Below are positions 8,123-17,115 of a stretch of DNA of 64,000 bases, piece after piece. The first letter of the stretch is position 1. Every line of letters begins with the position of its first letter. The notes beneath the pieces are model-generated. The model was not told the origin of the DNA. It made no database searches and was given only the letters and a program-made list of their open reading frames with translations. The stretch comes from a virus: positions 1-64,000 of IMG/VR virus record IMGVR_UViG_3300009130_000021; one strand, given 5' to 3'. Made by a program: the position numbers and the translations under genes.

Positions 8123-8587
8123 ATGGCAAATAGTGACAATAAGTGTGCTGATTTAGAAGTTAAAGACTTCTTCACCGGTACTGTGGATACTCTAGGTCTA
8201 ATCTTAGATTCTCAGAGAAAATTTCAAGAAAGATTAGGATTCGACTTTAAAGGAATGACGTTAAAACAGATCGCGGAATTCTGGATGGTTAACAAACACG
8301 CTATGTCTGACGAGCTTAACGAAATGTTTGATGCCCTAGGAGGTATTGAAGATGGAATCGGATCGGCCGCATGGAAGTACTGGAAATCTGACAATATTAA
8401 AGCAGGAGACATGACAGTTGATGATCTTTCAGATAGAGACCAATTAGAATTATTTTATGAATGGATTGATGGATTAAAGTTCTACTTAAACTTTGGCCTT
8501 TCAATCGGTTTAATATCTAAAGATATAGTAAATCTCTTTATGTCAAAGAGTGCTGAAAACACAAGAAGACAAGATACGGGATACTAA
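8123..8587 (+). CDS. 56: dCTPase/dUTPase (T4 gp56-like, all-alpha NTP pyrophosphatase)
   Basis: The enzyme hydrolyses dCTP and dUTP to monophosphates, feeding dTMP and hydroxymethyl-dCMP synthesis while keeping plain cytosine out of phage DNA. The 154 residues align end to end with T4 gp56: the ILDSQRKFQERLG helix, the SAAWKYWKSDNIKAGDM region, DQLELFYEWIDGLKFYLNFG with the metal-binding ExxD pattern, and a C-terminal ENTRRQDTGY that matches T4 ENFARQDSGY almost exactly. It is first in an operon with the polymerase N-half, consistent with nucleotide supply at the fork. Confidence 0.88.
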   Translation: MANSDNKCADLEVKDFFTGTVDTLGLILDSQRKFQERLGFDFKGMTLKQIAEFWMVNKHAMSDELNEMFDALGGIEDGIGSAAWKYWKSDNIKAGDMTVDDLSDRDQLELFYEWIDGLKFYLNFGLSIGLISKDIVNLFMSKSAENTRRQDTGY

Positions 8588-8616
8588 GTATAACAATTAA
8601 AAATAATCCAATAACT

Positions 8617-8868
8617 ATGAACGTAGTAGGAGACGGACCAGGTCAGGGACCACAAGGACCAAATGTAAATTTAGCTGAAGCAGAAGACGTAAAATGCGAG
8701 AGTTGCGAGCATGATGTATTCGTTGAAGGCTTAATGATTAAAAAAGTATCTAAGTTTTTAACTGGAGCACCTAGAGATCAGATCTCTCCAATTCCAGTAA
8801 TAGCATGCGCTAAATGTGGACATGTTAATGAAGAATTTAGACCGCAATTGAATAACTTAGCACAGTAA
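8617..8868 (+). CDS. zinc-ribbon small protein
   Basis: The product has 83 residues with two CxxC pairs (CESC about 27-30, CAKC about 65-68), the layout of a zinc ribbon, preceded by a Gly/Pro-rich N-terminus. It lies between gp56 and the polymerase fragment, 4 bases before the latter. Zinc ribbons of this size often bind nucleic acid or RNA polymerase; its actual role is unknown. Confidence 0.7.
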   Translation: MNVVGDGPGQGPQGPNVNLAEAEDVKCESCEHDVFVEGLMIKKVSKFLTGAPRDQISPIPVIACAKCGHVNEEFRPQLNNLAQ

Positions 8869-8872
8869 TTAT

Positions 8873-10297
8873 ATGATAATAGGAGTAGAAGTAAAAGACC
8901 AAGACTTAATGATTTCTTACTATGATGCAAATGGTAAGATAGATTATATTATTAAGAGACTTGCTCCACATGAAATATTTAACTGGGTTGAAAACGATAG
9001 ACCTTCTGTAGAAAGAAACTGGAATGGTACTTTTATAAAGAAGGAAAAGTCTAAACCTCAATGGTTATCTAGAACTAGAATAGAGGAACTTATACTTGAG
9101 AAATTAACCAAAGAAGAGATTGATCTAATTTATAGTTTCGATAATCTTCCAAAAGTTAACTTCTTAGATATAGAGATCCAGTTATTAGATTCAACTTTCC
9201 CTTATCCAGAAAAAGCTGCAATGCCAGTAAACCTTATCTCGTTCTGTAATGAAGATGGGGTTTCTTACGTATTGAGCATTATGAGATCTGAAGACCATCC
9301 TGATGGATTGAGTCAAGATGAAATCAGAAAAATGGAAGAGGACGTTAACGCATATTTCAAAAAAGTAGTTCCGCTACAAGAAAAAGATAAAGCTTTATTT
9401 GAAACTGATTTTAAGATAAAGTATAAGTTTTTTGAAACTGAAGAGGAATTACTTACTTTCTATTTTCATCAAATAGCTCCTAAACAATCTTTAATTACTG
9501 GATGGAATGTAATAGACTTTGACTGGCAGTATCTTATGAATAGATGTAAGAATCTAAAGATAGATCCAATGGCCAATATGGCGTCTAATAAAACATTCTC
9601 TAAAAGACATAAGCTGCCTACTCATTTAGGAGTAATTGACTACATGGCATTTATGCAAGATCCTGGATATAAGCCATATAAAGTAGTTGAGAATTATACT
9701 CTTGATTATATTGCTACTAGAACTCTTAATACTACAAAACTTAAGCATCCTTATGCTGACATGTTAGAGTTTCAAAAAGACGTTTATATGTTTACCATGT
9801 ATAACGTTATTGATAACTTGCTTGTAAAACTTATAGATGAGAAGTTAGGTATTATGGAAGTAGCCTTTTCCGTGGCAAATGTAGCACAGATCGAGATCAA
9901 TAAGATCTTTAGTCCAGTGCATATCACGGAAGTTCTAATGAGTAGAGAGTTTCTTGCTGATAATCGAAGAATGGCTAAAAAGCCTTATTCTGACGAAGAA
10001 GTAGATACTAAATATGAAGGTGCTTATGTAATGCCTCCAATTCCAGGATACTATAGTTTTATTTCATGTTATGACTTTAAGTCGATGTATCCGAATATCA
10101 TGATGCAATGGAATACTTGTCCATCTTCTTATGTAGGTAAAGTAGGAGAAGTTCAAAATCCTGATGGTCTTATTAGAACTAAAAACAATACTTATTTTAG
10201 AAGTGATAAAGATTCAGTTGCAAGAACTATTCAATCAAGGTTATTTAACGCCAGAGTTGAAGCACAGGAACAAATAAAAGAATTGAAGTTTGGATGA
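8873..10297 (+). CDS. 43N: DNA polymerase family B, N-terminal half (exonuclease plus motif A)
   Basis: This 474-residue product carries the first half of a T4 gp43-like polymerase. Exo I is FLDIEIQ, Exo II TGWNVIDFDWQYL, Exo III MYNVIDNLLV; a YEGAYV element and palm motif A, CYDFKSMYPNIM, follow. It ends at about 474 in a helix-like ARVEAQEQIKELKFG that corresponds to the first fingers helix, then a TGA. Motifs B and C are not here but in the gene at 58664. The catalytic aspartate of motif A is therefore on a different polypeptide from that of motif C, so the halves must assemble. No intein motifs are present at the break. The stop overlaps the next start. Confidence 0.92.
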   Translation: MIIGVEVKDQDLMISYYDANGKIDYIIKRLAPHEIFNWVENDRPSVERNWNGTFIKKEKSKPQWLSRTRIEELILEKLTKEEIDLIYSFDNLPKVNFLDIEIQLLDSTFPYPEKAAMPVNLISFCNEDGVSYVLSIMRSEDHPDGLSQDEIRKMEEDVNAYFKKVVPLQEKDKALFETDFKIKYKFFETEEELLTFYFHQIAPKQSLITGWNVIDFDWQYLMNRCKNLKIDPMANMASNKTFSKRHKLPTHLGVIDYMAFMQDPGYKPYKVVENYTLDYIATRTLNTTKLKHPYADMLEFQKDVYMFTMYNVIDNLLVKLIDEKLGIMEVAFSVANVAQIEINKIFSPVHITEVLMSREFLADNRRMAKKPYSDEEVDTKYEGAYVMPPIPGYYSFISCYDFKSMYPNIMMQWNTCPSSYVGKVGEVQNPDGLIRTKNNTYFRSDKDSVARTIQSRLFNARVEAQEQIKELKFG

Positions 10298-11040
10298 TTA
10301 AGTTAATTAAAAGACTATGGTCATTTATATTTAAAAATAATAAAAAAGATATGTTTAATGAAAACGAATTAATTTCGTACAAACAGAACTTTACTGGTGA
10401 ATCTTTCCAATGGATTAAGACTCATAACTCAGCTTTAATAGGAAAAGTTGTTAAATGTAGAGACGTTCAACCTCAAGGAAATACTATCGTTGCAATATTC
10501 GACGATGGATCTAGCATTCCTGTAAGCAGACTTAATAATGATCTTATGATGATTCATGGAGATATGCAGCCTTTAACTAAGGCCGAAGTAGAAGCTATTA
10601 ACGGTCCTGCTCAAACTAAACCTATGCCAGATCCTCAAAAAGCTCCAGTAGCAGAGGAAATAGTTCCATCTTTGAATGGAGCGGAGCCAACTGGTCCTGC
10701 ACCGAGCGCGCCTATATCGGCTCATCCTAGAGCAGAGGAACCTAAAAAGAAAGAGAATCCTTTCAAAATGTTTAACTCAGATGAGACTGAATTCACTTTT
10801 AAATTAAACATTAAGATTCCAGATAAGAAGTTATTAAAGATGATGTATAACAACGCAGAAAACAAAGAGGAATTCGTTGCTCAGCTTTCTGATTACGTAC
10901 ATGAGTCTTTAACTAAAGATGTAATTGAATCATCTTTAAAATCGATGCTTGAGCCTAAAGCTAAAGTTAAAAAGGAAACTCCTAAAGCACCGACTGTAAA
11001 TTTAATACCAATAGAAGAAAATGGAGAAGAATCTAAATAA
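10294..11040 (+). CDS. hypothetical protein with basic N-terminus and proline-rich linker
   Basis: This 248-residue protein has a lysine-rich, partly hydrophobic N-terminus (LIKRLWSFIFKN), an ordered-looking domain (about 20-95), a long Pro/Ala linker (about 100-165) and a charged C-terminal domain with FTFKLNIKIPDKKLLKMMYN. It starts within the polymerase fragment stop (ATGA), so it is co-translated. An alternative start at 10350 would remove the basic leader. It could be a partner that helps hold the polymerase halves together, but that is only positional inference. Confidence 0.7.
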   Translation: MIKLIKRLWSFIFKNNKKDMFNENELISYKQNFTGESFQWIKTHNSALIGKVVKCRDVQPQGNTIVAIFDDGSSIPVSRLNNDLMMIHGDMQPLTKAEVEAINGPAQTKPMPDPQKAPVAEEIVPSLNGAEPTGPAPSAPISAHPRAEEPKKKENPFKMFNSDETEFTFKLNIKIPDKKLLKMMYNNAENKEEFVAQLSDYVHESLTKDVIESSLKSMLEPKAKVKKETPKAPTVNLIPIEENGEESK

Positions 11041-11548
11041 CGAAGAAGTATTTAACGACGGAAAGTACCGTGTAGTTAATGTTAAAGGAGAAAATTTCGA
11101 TCACAGAAAAGTAGTATGTAACACTGATTCAATTTGTATTATTCCATTTATTACAGTGGATAATAATATTGGAAACGTATACTTAACTAAGGTAAGTGAT
11201 TACGTATCTGGAGATAGCTTCAATTCATGCATTGTTAACGATACTAAATATAACAACGACTCTGAATTCTCAGAAGTTACTTCGATAATAGCTGACAAGC
11301 TTGGAGTTACTGATATTAACGTAGAGGATCTTTTCTTTATAGGAAAAGTTAAACATAACATGCCTTTCTATAAAGGATATAGATGCTATGGTATGAATTT
11401 AGATAATTATACCGATCAGCTTAATAGCATTAATCTAGAGGAAAAAGGATTAGAGAAAGTTAAATTTAATACTGTAGTAAACAGTGGACAATTGCACGAT
11501 TCTTTATGTCTATCTGCATCTCTACTTCTTTTATCTTACTTGAGGTAA
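11021..11548 (+). CDS. hypothetical protein, possibly degenerate Nudix fold
   Basis: The product has 175 residues and overlaps the previous gene by 20 bases. The order of strands (VVNVKGENFDHRKVVCN, ICIIPFITVDNNIGNVYLTK) followed by a helix (FSEVTSIIADKLGV) and LFFIGKVKHN is reminiscent of Nudix hydrolases. However, the GX5EX7REUXEEXGU box is absent, so any enzymatic role is doubtful. It lies between the polymerase fragment and uvsX in the replication operon. Confidence 0.6.
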   Translation: MEKNLNNEEVFNDGKYRVVNVKGENFDHRKVVCNTDSICIIPFITVDNNIGNVYLTKVSDYVSGDSFNSCIVNDTKYNNDSEFSEVTSIIADKLGVTDINVEDLFFIGKVKHNMPFYKGYRCYGMNLDNYTDQLNSINLEEKGLEKVKFNTVVNSGQLHDSLCLSASLLLLSYLR

Positions 11549-11598
11549 AACTATTGAATTGATCAATAGTATTTAATAAAAAATAAACAATCATTTTT

Positions 11599-12810
11599 AT
11601 GAGTAGTAAGGATTTAATTGCAGCGTTTGGAAAGTTCAATGAGGGCTTAGAAAAAACGACTAAAAAGAGAGTCAAGCTTAAAGGATTCTCTGACATTACT
11701 GAGTATATTAGCTCAGGAAACTTATTATTAAATGCTCAGTTATCTGGGTCTTTAAGAGGAGGATTTCCTAATGCACGTAGTGTAGGTTTAGGTGGAGATT
11801 CTGGAGCAGGTAAAACATTCCTTTGTTTGAATGCTATTAAGAATGCTCAAGAAATGGGGTACGCAGTATTCTATATTGATACAGAGGGAGCATTAGATAA
11901 AAAAGATTTCTCAAACTTTGGTATCAATATGGATCTTATGAAATATGTTCGTATCGGAGTTATATCAGAAGTTAAATTCTATGTTAATGACATTATTAAA
12001 ATGTCTGAAGAAAATCCAGGTCTTAAAATGTTAATCGTAGTAGATTCATTAACTCACTTGGAAACTAACAAAGAGGTTGACGATAGAGCTAAGGGTAACA
12101 ATGCTCAGGACATGGGACTTAGAGCTAAAGAGCTTAGACAATTATTTAAGTCTTTCACGTTAGATTTATCTAACTTAAAGATTCCTTTGATCTTTACATC
12201 TCACACTTACTCAAGTCAAGATCAATATACTCCAAAGCAAATGTCTGGAGGTGGAGGTCCACTATATTCTGCTTCAATCGTAGCTTTATTATCTAAAGGT
12301 AGATTACATAACGATAATGATATTACTAGTTCAGAATCTGGAAAGACTAGAACAGGAGTTATCGTTAGATCTAAAATGGATAAGAACCGTTTAGCTAAAC
12401 CTGAGGATATTGAATTCCATATCTCATTCCATAAAGGTATGAATCCATATGTAGGATTACAGGATTACATCTCATGGGAAGGTTGTGGAATAGCAAGAGG
12501 TAATAAGCTTACTGAAAAAGAATTCTCTAAACTAAAAGGAGCAGACTCTGAGAAATGTTCTCCTTTTGAAGTTGACGGTGAGAAATTCTATTTCTTACCT
12601 AAAGAATCTGCTAGAAACTATGTAAATAAATGGAATGGAGAATTAATTCCATGGAGAGAGGTTTTCACTGATAAAGTATTTACTGAAAAAGTAATTGAAC
12701 AATTAGATGAAAACGTTATTATGCCTAAATTCAAATACAGCAGTCTTGCTGAAATTGAAGAGGATGAGTTAAACGATTTACATGGTGAGATTAGCGATGA
12801 TGAAAATTAA
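11599..12810 (+). CDS. uvsX: UvsX RecA-like recombinase
   Basis: This is the strand-exchange ATPase of phage recombination and recombination-dependent replication. The 403 residues (T4 UvsX 391) show Walker A GGDSGAGKT (65-73), YIDTEGALD, Walker B LIVVDSLTHL, and the DNA-binding loop region SSQDQYTPKQMSGGGG. The C-terminus is acidic (EEDELNDLHGEISDDEN). It is followed, with overlap, by a small gene and then the gp41 helicase, the T4 order uvsX-40-41. Confidence 0.93.
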   Translation: MSSKDLIAAFGKFNEGLEKTTKKRVKLKGFSDITEYISSGNLLLNAQLSGSLRGGFPNARSVGLGGDSGAGKTFLCLNAIKNAQEMGYAVFYIDTEGALDKKDFSNFGINMDLMKYVRIGVISEVKFYVNDIIKMSEENPGLKMLIVVDSLTHLETNKEVDDRAKGNNAQDMGLRAKELRQLFKSFTLDLSNLKIPLIFTSHTYSSQDQYTPKQMSGGGGPLYSASIVALLSKGRLHNDNDITSSESGKTRTGVIVRSKMDKNRLAKPEDIEFHISFHKGMNPYVGLQDYISWEGCGIARGNKLTEKEFSKLKGADSEKCSPFEVDGEKFYFLPKESARNYVNKWNGELIPWREVFTDKVFTEKVIEQLDENVIMPKFKYSSLAEIEEDELNDLHGEISDDEN

Positions 12811-13126
12811 TAAACAGCTACCTATTAAATATCATCTAAATCTTCATTTATCTGGAGACTCCATTAATGAAGATTCAATAATGTTCGAAATAGTCAGGTA
12901 TTTAGTCAATCAACTTAATAAGAAAGACGATCCTGACTATTCAAACATTAAATTTACATCTAAAACTCTAAAATATGTTTTTGGAGATAGGATGAAAGAA
13001 GATGAGTTCAAAAATTTAGTCATAAAAATATTAAAAAATAATATAAGTATTGGTATGATTGAAACAAAGAACAAAAACCTGCTAGTGACGGATAAGTTGC
13101 TTTCTAAATTTTACGTTAATAAATGA
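12782..13126 (+). CDS. hypothetical protein between uvsX and helicase
   Basis: The product has up to 114 residues. The ATG codons at 12797 and 12800, next to the uvsX stop, are alternative starts that would fit coupling better than 12782. It is lysine rich with an alternating helix-strand pattern and no membrane segment. It occupies the position of T4 gene 40, but T4 gp40 is a head assembly chaperone and I see no sequence likeness. Its last four bases overlap the helicase start. Its small size and location would suit a helicase accessory factor. Confidence 0.6.
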   Translation: MVRLAMMKINKQLPIKYHLNLHLSGDSINEDSIMFEIVRYLVNQLNKKDDPDYSNIKFTSKTLKYVFGDRMKEDEFKNLVIKILKNNISIGMIETKNKNLLVTDKLLSKFYVNK

Positions 13127-14673
13127 TAGATTTTTCAGAAAATATTGACTCGTTAGAGCTAATGGTGTGGAACTTTATTTTAAATCCGGACAATGAATCT
13201 AATGTGTTGAAACCAGCAAATCACGAATCATTATCAAGAGAGGAATTAATCACTAGAATAGCACCTAAGTATTTTAATCACGAAAATAGATTTGAAACTT
13301 ATAAGTTTGCTCTTAAATTCTATAAGGAATATACAAAGGTTCCAAATAAAAAGGAATTAAGAAGTTATTTAGAAGTTCATAACTGTTTTATTGAAGAAGA
13401 CGAGTTAGAAGATTTATACTTATTCAACTTATCTGAATACAATTACGATTATCTTTATAGTTACGTTAAGGCTTTCATTATGTTAAGAAACCTTAATCTT
13501 ACTATGTTTGATATGATCGCATATCTTAAAACAGCGTCTATCAATCCAACTAATATTGATACTATTACTGAGAAGATTAGAAATGATATTAACAACAAAT
13601 TATCTCTAGACTTTTCAAATGCTGGAAAAGGATTAAACTTTATGGATCCTGCTTCTCACGTTCAGATTCCAAAAGTAGGTACTCCTAGTGGATTTGATTT
13701 CTTTGACAAGACTCAAGGAGGAGGTTGGAACCTTAAAACATTAGTTGTATTCCAAGGTAGACCTAAAGTAGGTAAGTCTATGGTATTAGGTAATGTTGCA
13801 GCTAGATCTTTCCTTTCTGGAAATAATACAGGCTTAGTTACAGTAGAGTTAGCTGATCGTAGTTATATGAAACGTATAGGTTCTGGTATTCTTGAGATTA
13901 AGAAAGAAGATTACGAAGTAATTAACGATATCGAAAGTGCAGGATTAATCAAAGATAAATTACAAGCACTTAAAGATTCAGGTCAGAAAATAGGACATTT
14001 AGAAGTAGTTGAATTCCCAACAGGTGGAGCTACTGCTATTGACATAGAAAACTATTTCCTTAGATTAGAATCTCAAATGAATCAGAAGTTTAAAGTAATC
14101 GTAGTTGACTACTTGAACTTATTAAAGCCAATCAAAGACGAGTCCGGTCTTTATGAAAAAGTAAAGATGATTTGTGAGCAACTTAGAGGAGTTGCAATGA
14201 GAAATGAATGGTGTATCGTATCAGCTACTCAGATTAGAAGAGACGATGTAGAGAACTTTGACTTAGGAATGGATTCGGTTGCTGAATCATTTGGATTAGT
14301 ACACACAGTAGATGCTCTTTATGGATTAATGAGAAGTCCACTTGAAGGTAGAATGAAGATCAAAGTAATCGCTAACAGAGATAACGGTTACGAAGAAAGT
14401 TATAAGTTCTACGCTATGCATAAGGATTATTTCAAATTAATAGAAGAAACTACTCCTAATAGCGAATACTATAGCGATGATGATATTGCTAATCAATTAC
14501 AAGATCAGATTAGACAGGAGACGCAAAAAGCTTTAAATAAAGCTCCAGTGACTGAGCCATCTGCTCAAACTGAAGCTCCAAAGGAACAGCCTGTTCAAGA
14601 GGCTGAGAAAGAGGATGGAAAAACTCAGAATCTTTCAGACGATGATTACGACGCATTGTTCGAATCATTGTAA
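13123..14673 (+). CDS. 41: replicative DNA helicase (T4 gp41, DnaB family)
   Basis: This is the hexameric 5'-3' helicase that drives the fork and partners primase gp61. The 516 residues (T4 gp41 475) have an N-terminal helical domain, Walker A GRPKVGKS (212-219), Walker B VIVVDYLNLL (about 325-335), and the DnaB motif ATQIRRDDVENFDLGMDSVAES. A Pro/Glu/Gln linker (about 455-500) leads to the C-terminus DDDYDALFESL. That tail nearly repeats the SSB tail DEYDALFSDL, hinting that both bind one partner. Confidence 0.93.
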   Translation: MIDFSENIDSLELMVWNFILNPDNESNVLKPANHESLSREELITRIAPKYFNHENRFETYKFALKFYKEYTKVPNKKELRSYLEVHNCFIEEDELEDLYLFNLSEYNYDYLYSYVKAFIMLRNLNLTMFDMIAYLKTASINPTNIDTITEKIRNDINNKLSLDFSNAGKGLNFMDPASHVQIPKVGTPSGFDFFDKTQGGGWNLKTLVVFQGRPKVGKSMVLGNVAARSFLSGNNTGLVTVELADRSYMKRIGSGILEIKKEDYEVINDIESAGLIKDKLQALKDSGQKIGHLEVVEFPTGGATAIDIENYFLRLESQMNQKFKVIVVDYLNLLKPIKDESGLYEKVKMICEQLRGVAMRNEWCIVSATQIRRDDVENFDLGMDSVAESFGLVHTVDALYGLMRSPLEGRMKIKVIANRDNGYEESYKFYAMHKDYFKLIEETTPNSEYYSDDDIANQLQDQIRQETQKALNKAPVTEPSAQTEAPKEQPVQEAEKEDGKTQNLSDDDYDALFESL

Positions 14674-14688
14674 AATAATAACTAACTA

Positions 14689-15252
14689 ATGGAAGATAAT
14701 CAAGATGATTTATCTAAAAAAGAAGAAATAAGAGATAAGGTTAGGAATGATAAGATATTCAATAATGGATATAAATCAGGAGAAGGCCTAAAAGAAGATG
14801 GAGAATATCAATATTATTCTACCATTTCAGTTAACTCAAACTATTCAGACAAGTATTTAAGAGATATTTACGACTATGAAGAAACTCTAGATTATAATAT
14901 AGGAGTATCTAAAATATTCGATTTAATAGATTCAGATCCTGAATTAAGAAGTTTACTTAAAAAACTAGACACTAATACTAAAATAAAACTTTCTAAGGAA
15001 GAAATTAATTGGTGTTTTAATAGAATTCTTTCTAGAATGGAAGAAGCTGTTGAAGGAGAAAAGTTTTATAATCCGATATACGTACTAGAAGTAATATCAT
15101 CTATTTTAAACTTTAGCTCTGGCGATAGTATTAAAAGTTATAAGAAAGTATTTGACTGTTTAGATGTCGAATTACAACAAGAATTAATAGTTGAGTTAGA
15201 TAAGAAATATAATTTCCTTGACTCTAAGTTGAACAGAAGAAGAATTCATTAA
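14689..15252 (+). CDS. hypothetical protein upstream of gp47
   Basis: The product is a 187-residue, very acidic and basic protein (many E, D, K) with predicted helices and no cysteine cluster or membrane segment. It ends one base into the gp47 start codon region (TAATG), so the two are coupled. No family recognised; a role linked to replication or recombination is suggested only by its neighbours. Confidence 0.65.
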   Translation: MEDNQDDLSKKEEIRDKVRNDKIFNNGYKSGEGLKEDGEYQYYSTISVNSNYSDKYLRDIYDYEETLDYNIGVSKIFDLIDSDPELRSLLKKLDTNTKIKLSKEEINWCFNRILSRMEEAVEGEKFYNPIYVLEVISSILNFSSGDSIKSYKKVFDCLDVELQQELIVELDKKYNFLDSKLNRRRIH

Positions 15253-16370
15253 TGAAATTAGACGGTATAAGGTATATTTACCTACTTGGAGATTTACACT
15301 TTGGTGTTAAAAACAATTCGATTGACCAGTATGAAATTCAAAAGGATTTCCTGGTCAATTGGTTTATTAAGCAGATCACTGATCAAGGATTTGATCCAGA
15401 TAAAGATGTTTTATTTCAAGCAGGCGATTGGAACCATGTTAGAGAATCTACTAACAATAGAGTTTCTAATTTACAATTAGAAATATTTGACAAATTAACA
15501 AAGATCTTTAAAAGAGGAATCCATATTATTTTAGGAAACCACGATGTTTACTATAAAGATAGAAATGACATTCATTCTTTAAAGCAAATTGATCTTTTAT
15601 ACGAAGGAGTAAAGATCTACGAAAAACCTGAATTACTTGTTGTAAATGGATCACATAAGTTTTTAATGTTGCCTTGGGAAAACGATGATGAAACTATTAC
15701 TAAAATAGTTAAGTCTGCTTCTAAAACTGCTGACTATATTCTATGTCACGCTGATATTAAAAGTTTTAAGCTTAATAAATTCCAGAGTATTGAACATGGA
15801 TTAAATCCGTTGAATCTAAAGGACTTTAAGAAGATTTATTCAGGACATATTCATATTAGACAATCTAAGGATAATATGGTATATGTAGGAACACCTTACC
15901 ATTTAGACCGAGGAGACTGTGGAAATACTAAAGGTTTTTATAGACTAGATGTTTCAGGAGACGAAATCAAGGAAGACTTCTTTGAAAATACATATTCTCC
16001 TAAATACGTTAAGTATTCGATACGAGAACTATTGGAAATGAATACTGATGAAATAACTAATATATTCACCAATAATTTTGTTGATATTCTTATTGACAGT
16101 GAAATGTCTAAAACCTTTCCTTTAACTAACTTCATTGAACTAATAGAAGAGTGTGGTCATCGTACTTTAGAATTTATTCCTTTTACTAACAATCGAGAAA
16201 GAAAAGAAGATGAGGTTATCTTAGATGATAATTATGAGTATAATATATTTGAAATACTTGATCTGTACTTAAAGAGTAGAGAAGTTCCTCATACTGTATC
16301 AGAAAAAGTAATTGAAAAATTTACTAACGCTTATAATAGAGCAAAAAACAAAGAAAAGGAATATGAATAA
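15252..16370 (+). CDS. 47: recombination nuclease subunit (T4 gp47, SbcD/Mre11 family)
   Basis: This is the nuclease subunit that works with the gp46 ATPase to resect DNA ends and degrade host DNA. The 372 residues (T4 gp47 339) carry the metallophosphoesterase set: GDLHFG (13-18), AGDWNH, LGNHD and SGHIHIRQ. The SbcC partner follows, but the pair is separated by a secreted-type nuclease gene that begins inside the end of this one. Confidence 0.9.
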   Translation: MKLDGIRYIYLLGDLHFGVKNNSIDQYEIQKDFLVNWFIKQITDQGFDPDKDVLFQAGDWNHVRESTNNRVSNLQLEIFDKLTKIFKRGIHIILGNHDVYYKDRNDIHSLKQIDLLYEGVKIYEKPELLVVNGSHKFLMLPWENDDETITKIVKSASKTADYILCHADIKSFKLNKFQSIEHGLNPLNLKDFKKIYSGHIHIRQSKDNMVYVGTPYHLDRGDCGNTKGFYRLDVSGDEIKEDFFENTYSPKYVKYSIRELLEMNTDEITNIFTNNFVDILIDSEMSKTFPLTNFIELIEECGHRTLEFIPFTNNRERKEDEVILDDNYEYNIFEILDLYLKSREVPHTVSEKVIEKFTNAYNRAKNKEKEYE

Positions 16371-17106
16371 GGTAATTATTTTGTTAACTGGATGGCTTTT
16401 AGTATTATCGATAACGTCATTTAAATTTGATGATACTACAAATGATGTGGTATCTAAAAAAATTGAAATCGCAGATTCTCTAGATACGAATAATCAAATA
16501 ATTAATAAGCAAGGATTCATTCTATCTTATAACGAATTACATGAGCAACCTAATTGGGTGTTCTATAAGTTATTTCCTTCTGATTTAAACTGCTTAGATA
16601 AAGCAACTAGAAAGAATAAGTTTAAATCAGATATAGATATAACTACTGGATCTGCTTCATTAGAAGATTATAAAGGATCAGGATACGATAGAGGACATTT
16701 AAAGCCTTCTGCCGATGAGACTTGTAATCAGGACCTAATGAACGAAACTTTCTTAATGTCTAATATGTCTCCTCAACATCCTAGTTTTAATAGAGGAATA
16801 TGGAAGAGCTTAGAGTCACACGTAAGGGATCTTGTTAAAGACTACGATAGTTTATATGTATACACCGCTGGAGTTCTCTCAAATAACCTCAGTACAATAG
16901 GAGACAATAAAGTCACCGTTCCCAATATGTACTATAAGATAGTTTATGTATTTAATGAAGGTGATATTTATACAGAAGCTTATTTAATTCCAAATAAGAA
17001 GAGTGTAGAACCTTATAAATATTACGCAACAACTATTTCTGCAATAGAAGACGTAACTGGAATAGATTTCCCTGGAGTCTCTATTTCATTCACAATTCCA
17101 AAATAA
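16363..17106 (+). CDS. NUC1-family DNA/RNA non-specific endonuclease with N-terminal export or anchor signal
   Basis: The product is 247 residues from the ATG at 16363, which overlaps the gp47 stop. Residues 3-19 (KVIILLTGWLLVLSITS) form a hydrophobic signal or anchor. The nuclease core has the ββα-metal motif DRGH (109-112) in GSGYDRGHLKPSAD, MSNMSPQ with the metal-binding Asn (about 134), and NRGIW. These are hallmarks of the Serratia nuclease/EndoG family, which cuts DNA and RNA without sequence preference. Export would place it in the periplasm, away from the phage genome. It interrupts the usual 47-46 pair, so it was probably acquired. No clear AxA cleavage site is visible, so it may stay membrane anchored. 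Confidence 0.82.
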   Translation: MNKVIILLTGWLLVLSITSFKFDDTTNDVVSKKIEIADSLDTNNQIINKQGFILSYNELHEQPNWVFYKLFPSDLNCLDKATRKNKFKSDIDITTGSASLEDYKGSGYDRGHLKPSADETCNQDLMNETFLMSNMSPQHPSFNRGIWKSLESHVRDLVKDYDSLYVYTAGVLSNNLSTIGDNKVTVPNMYYKIVYVFNEGDIYTEAYLIPNKKSVEPYKYYATTISAIEDVTGIDFPGVSISFTIPK

Positions 17107-17115
17107 CACACTTTA

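Noticed and set aside
10250-10297. Split intein at the polymerase break
   Set aside because: The N-half ends in a polymerase fingers helix with a stop, and the C-half starts with polymerase sequence; neither has intein blocks A, B, F or G, so the two must associate non-covalently.
11021-11548. Active Nudix hydrolase
   Set aside because: The fold order is suggestive but the Nudix box residues are missing, so enzymatic function is not claimed.
12782-13126. Homologue of T4 gp40
   Set aside because: Same position and length as T4 gene 40, but no sequence likeness and no membrane segment; left unnamed.
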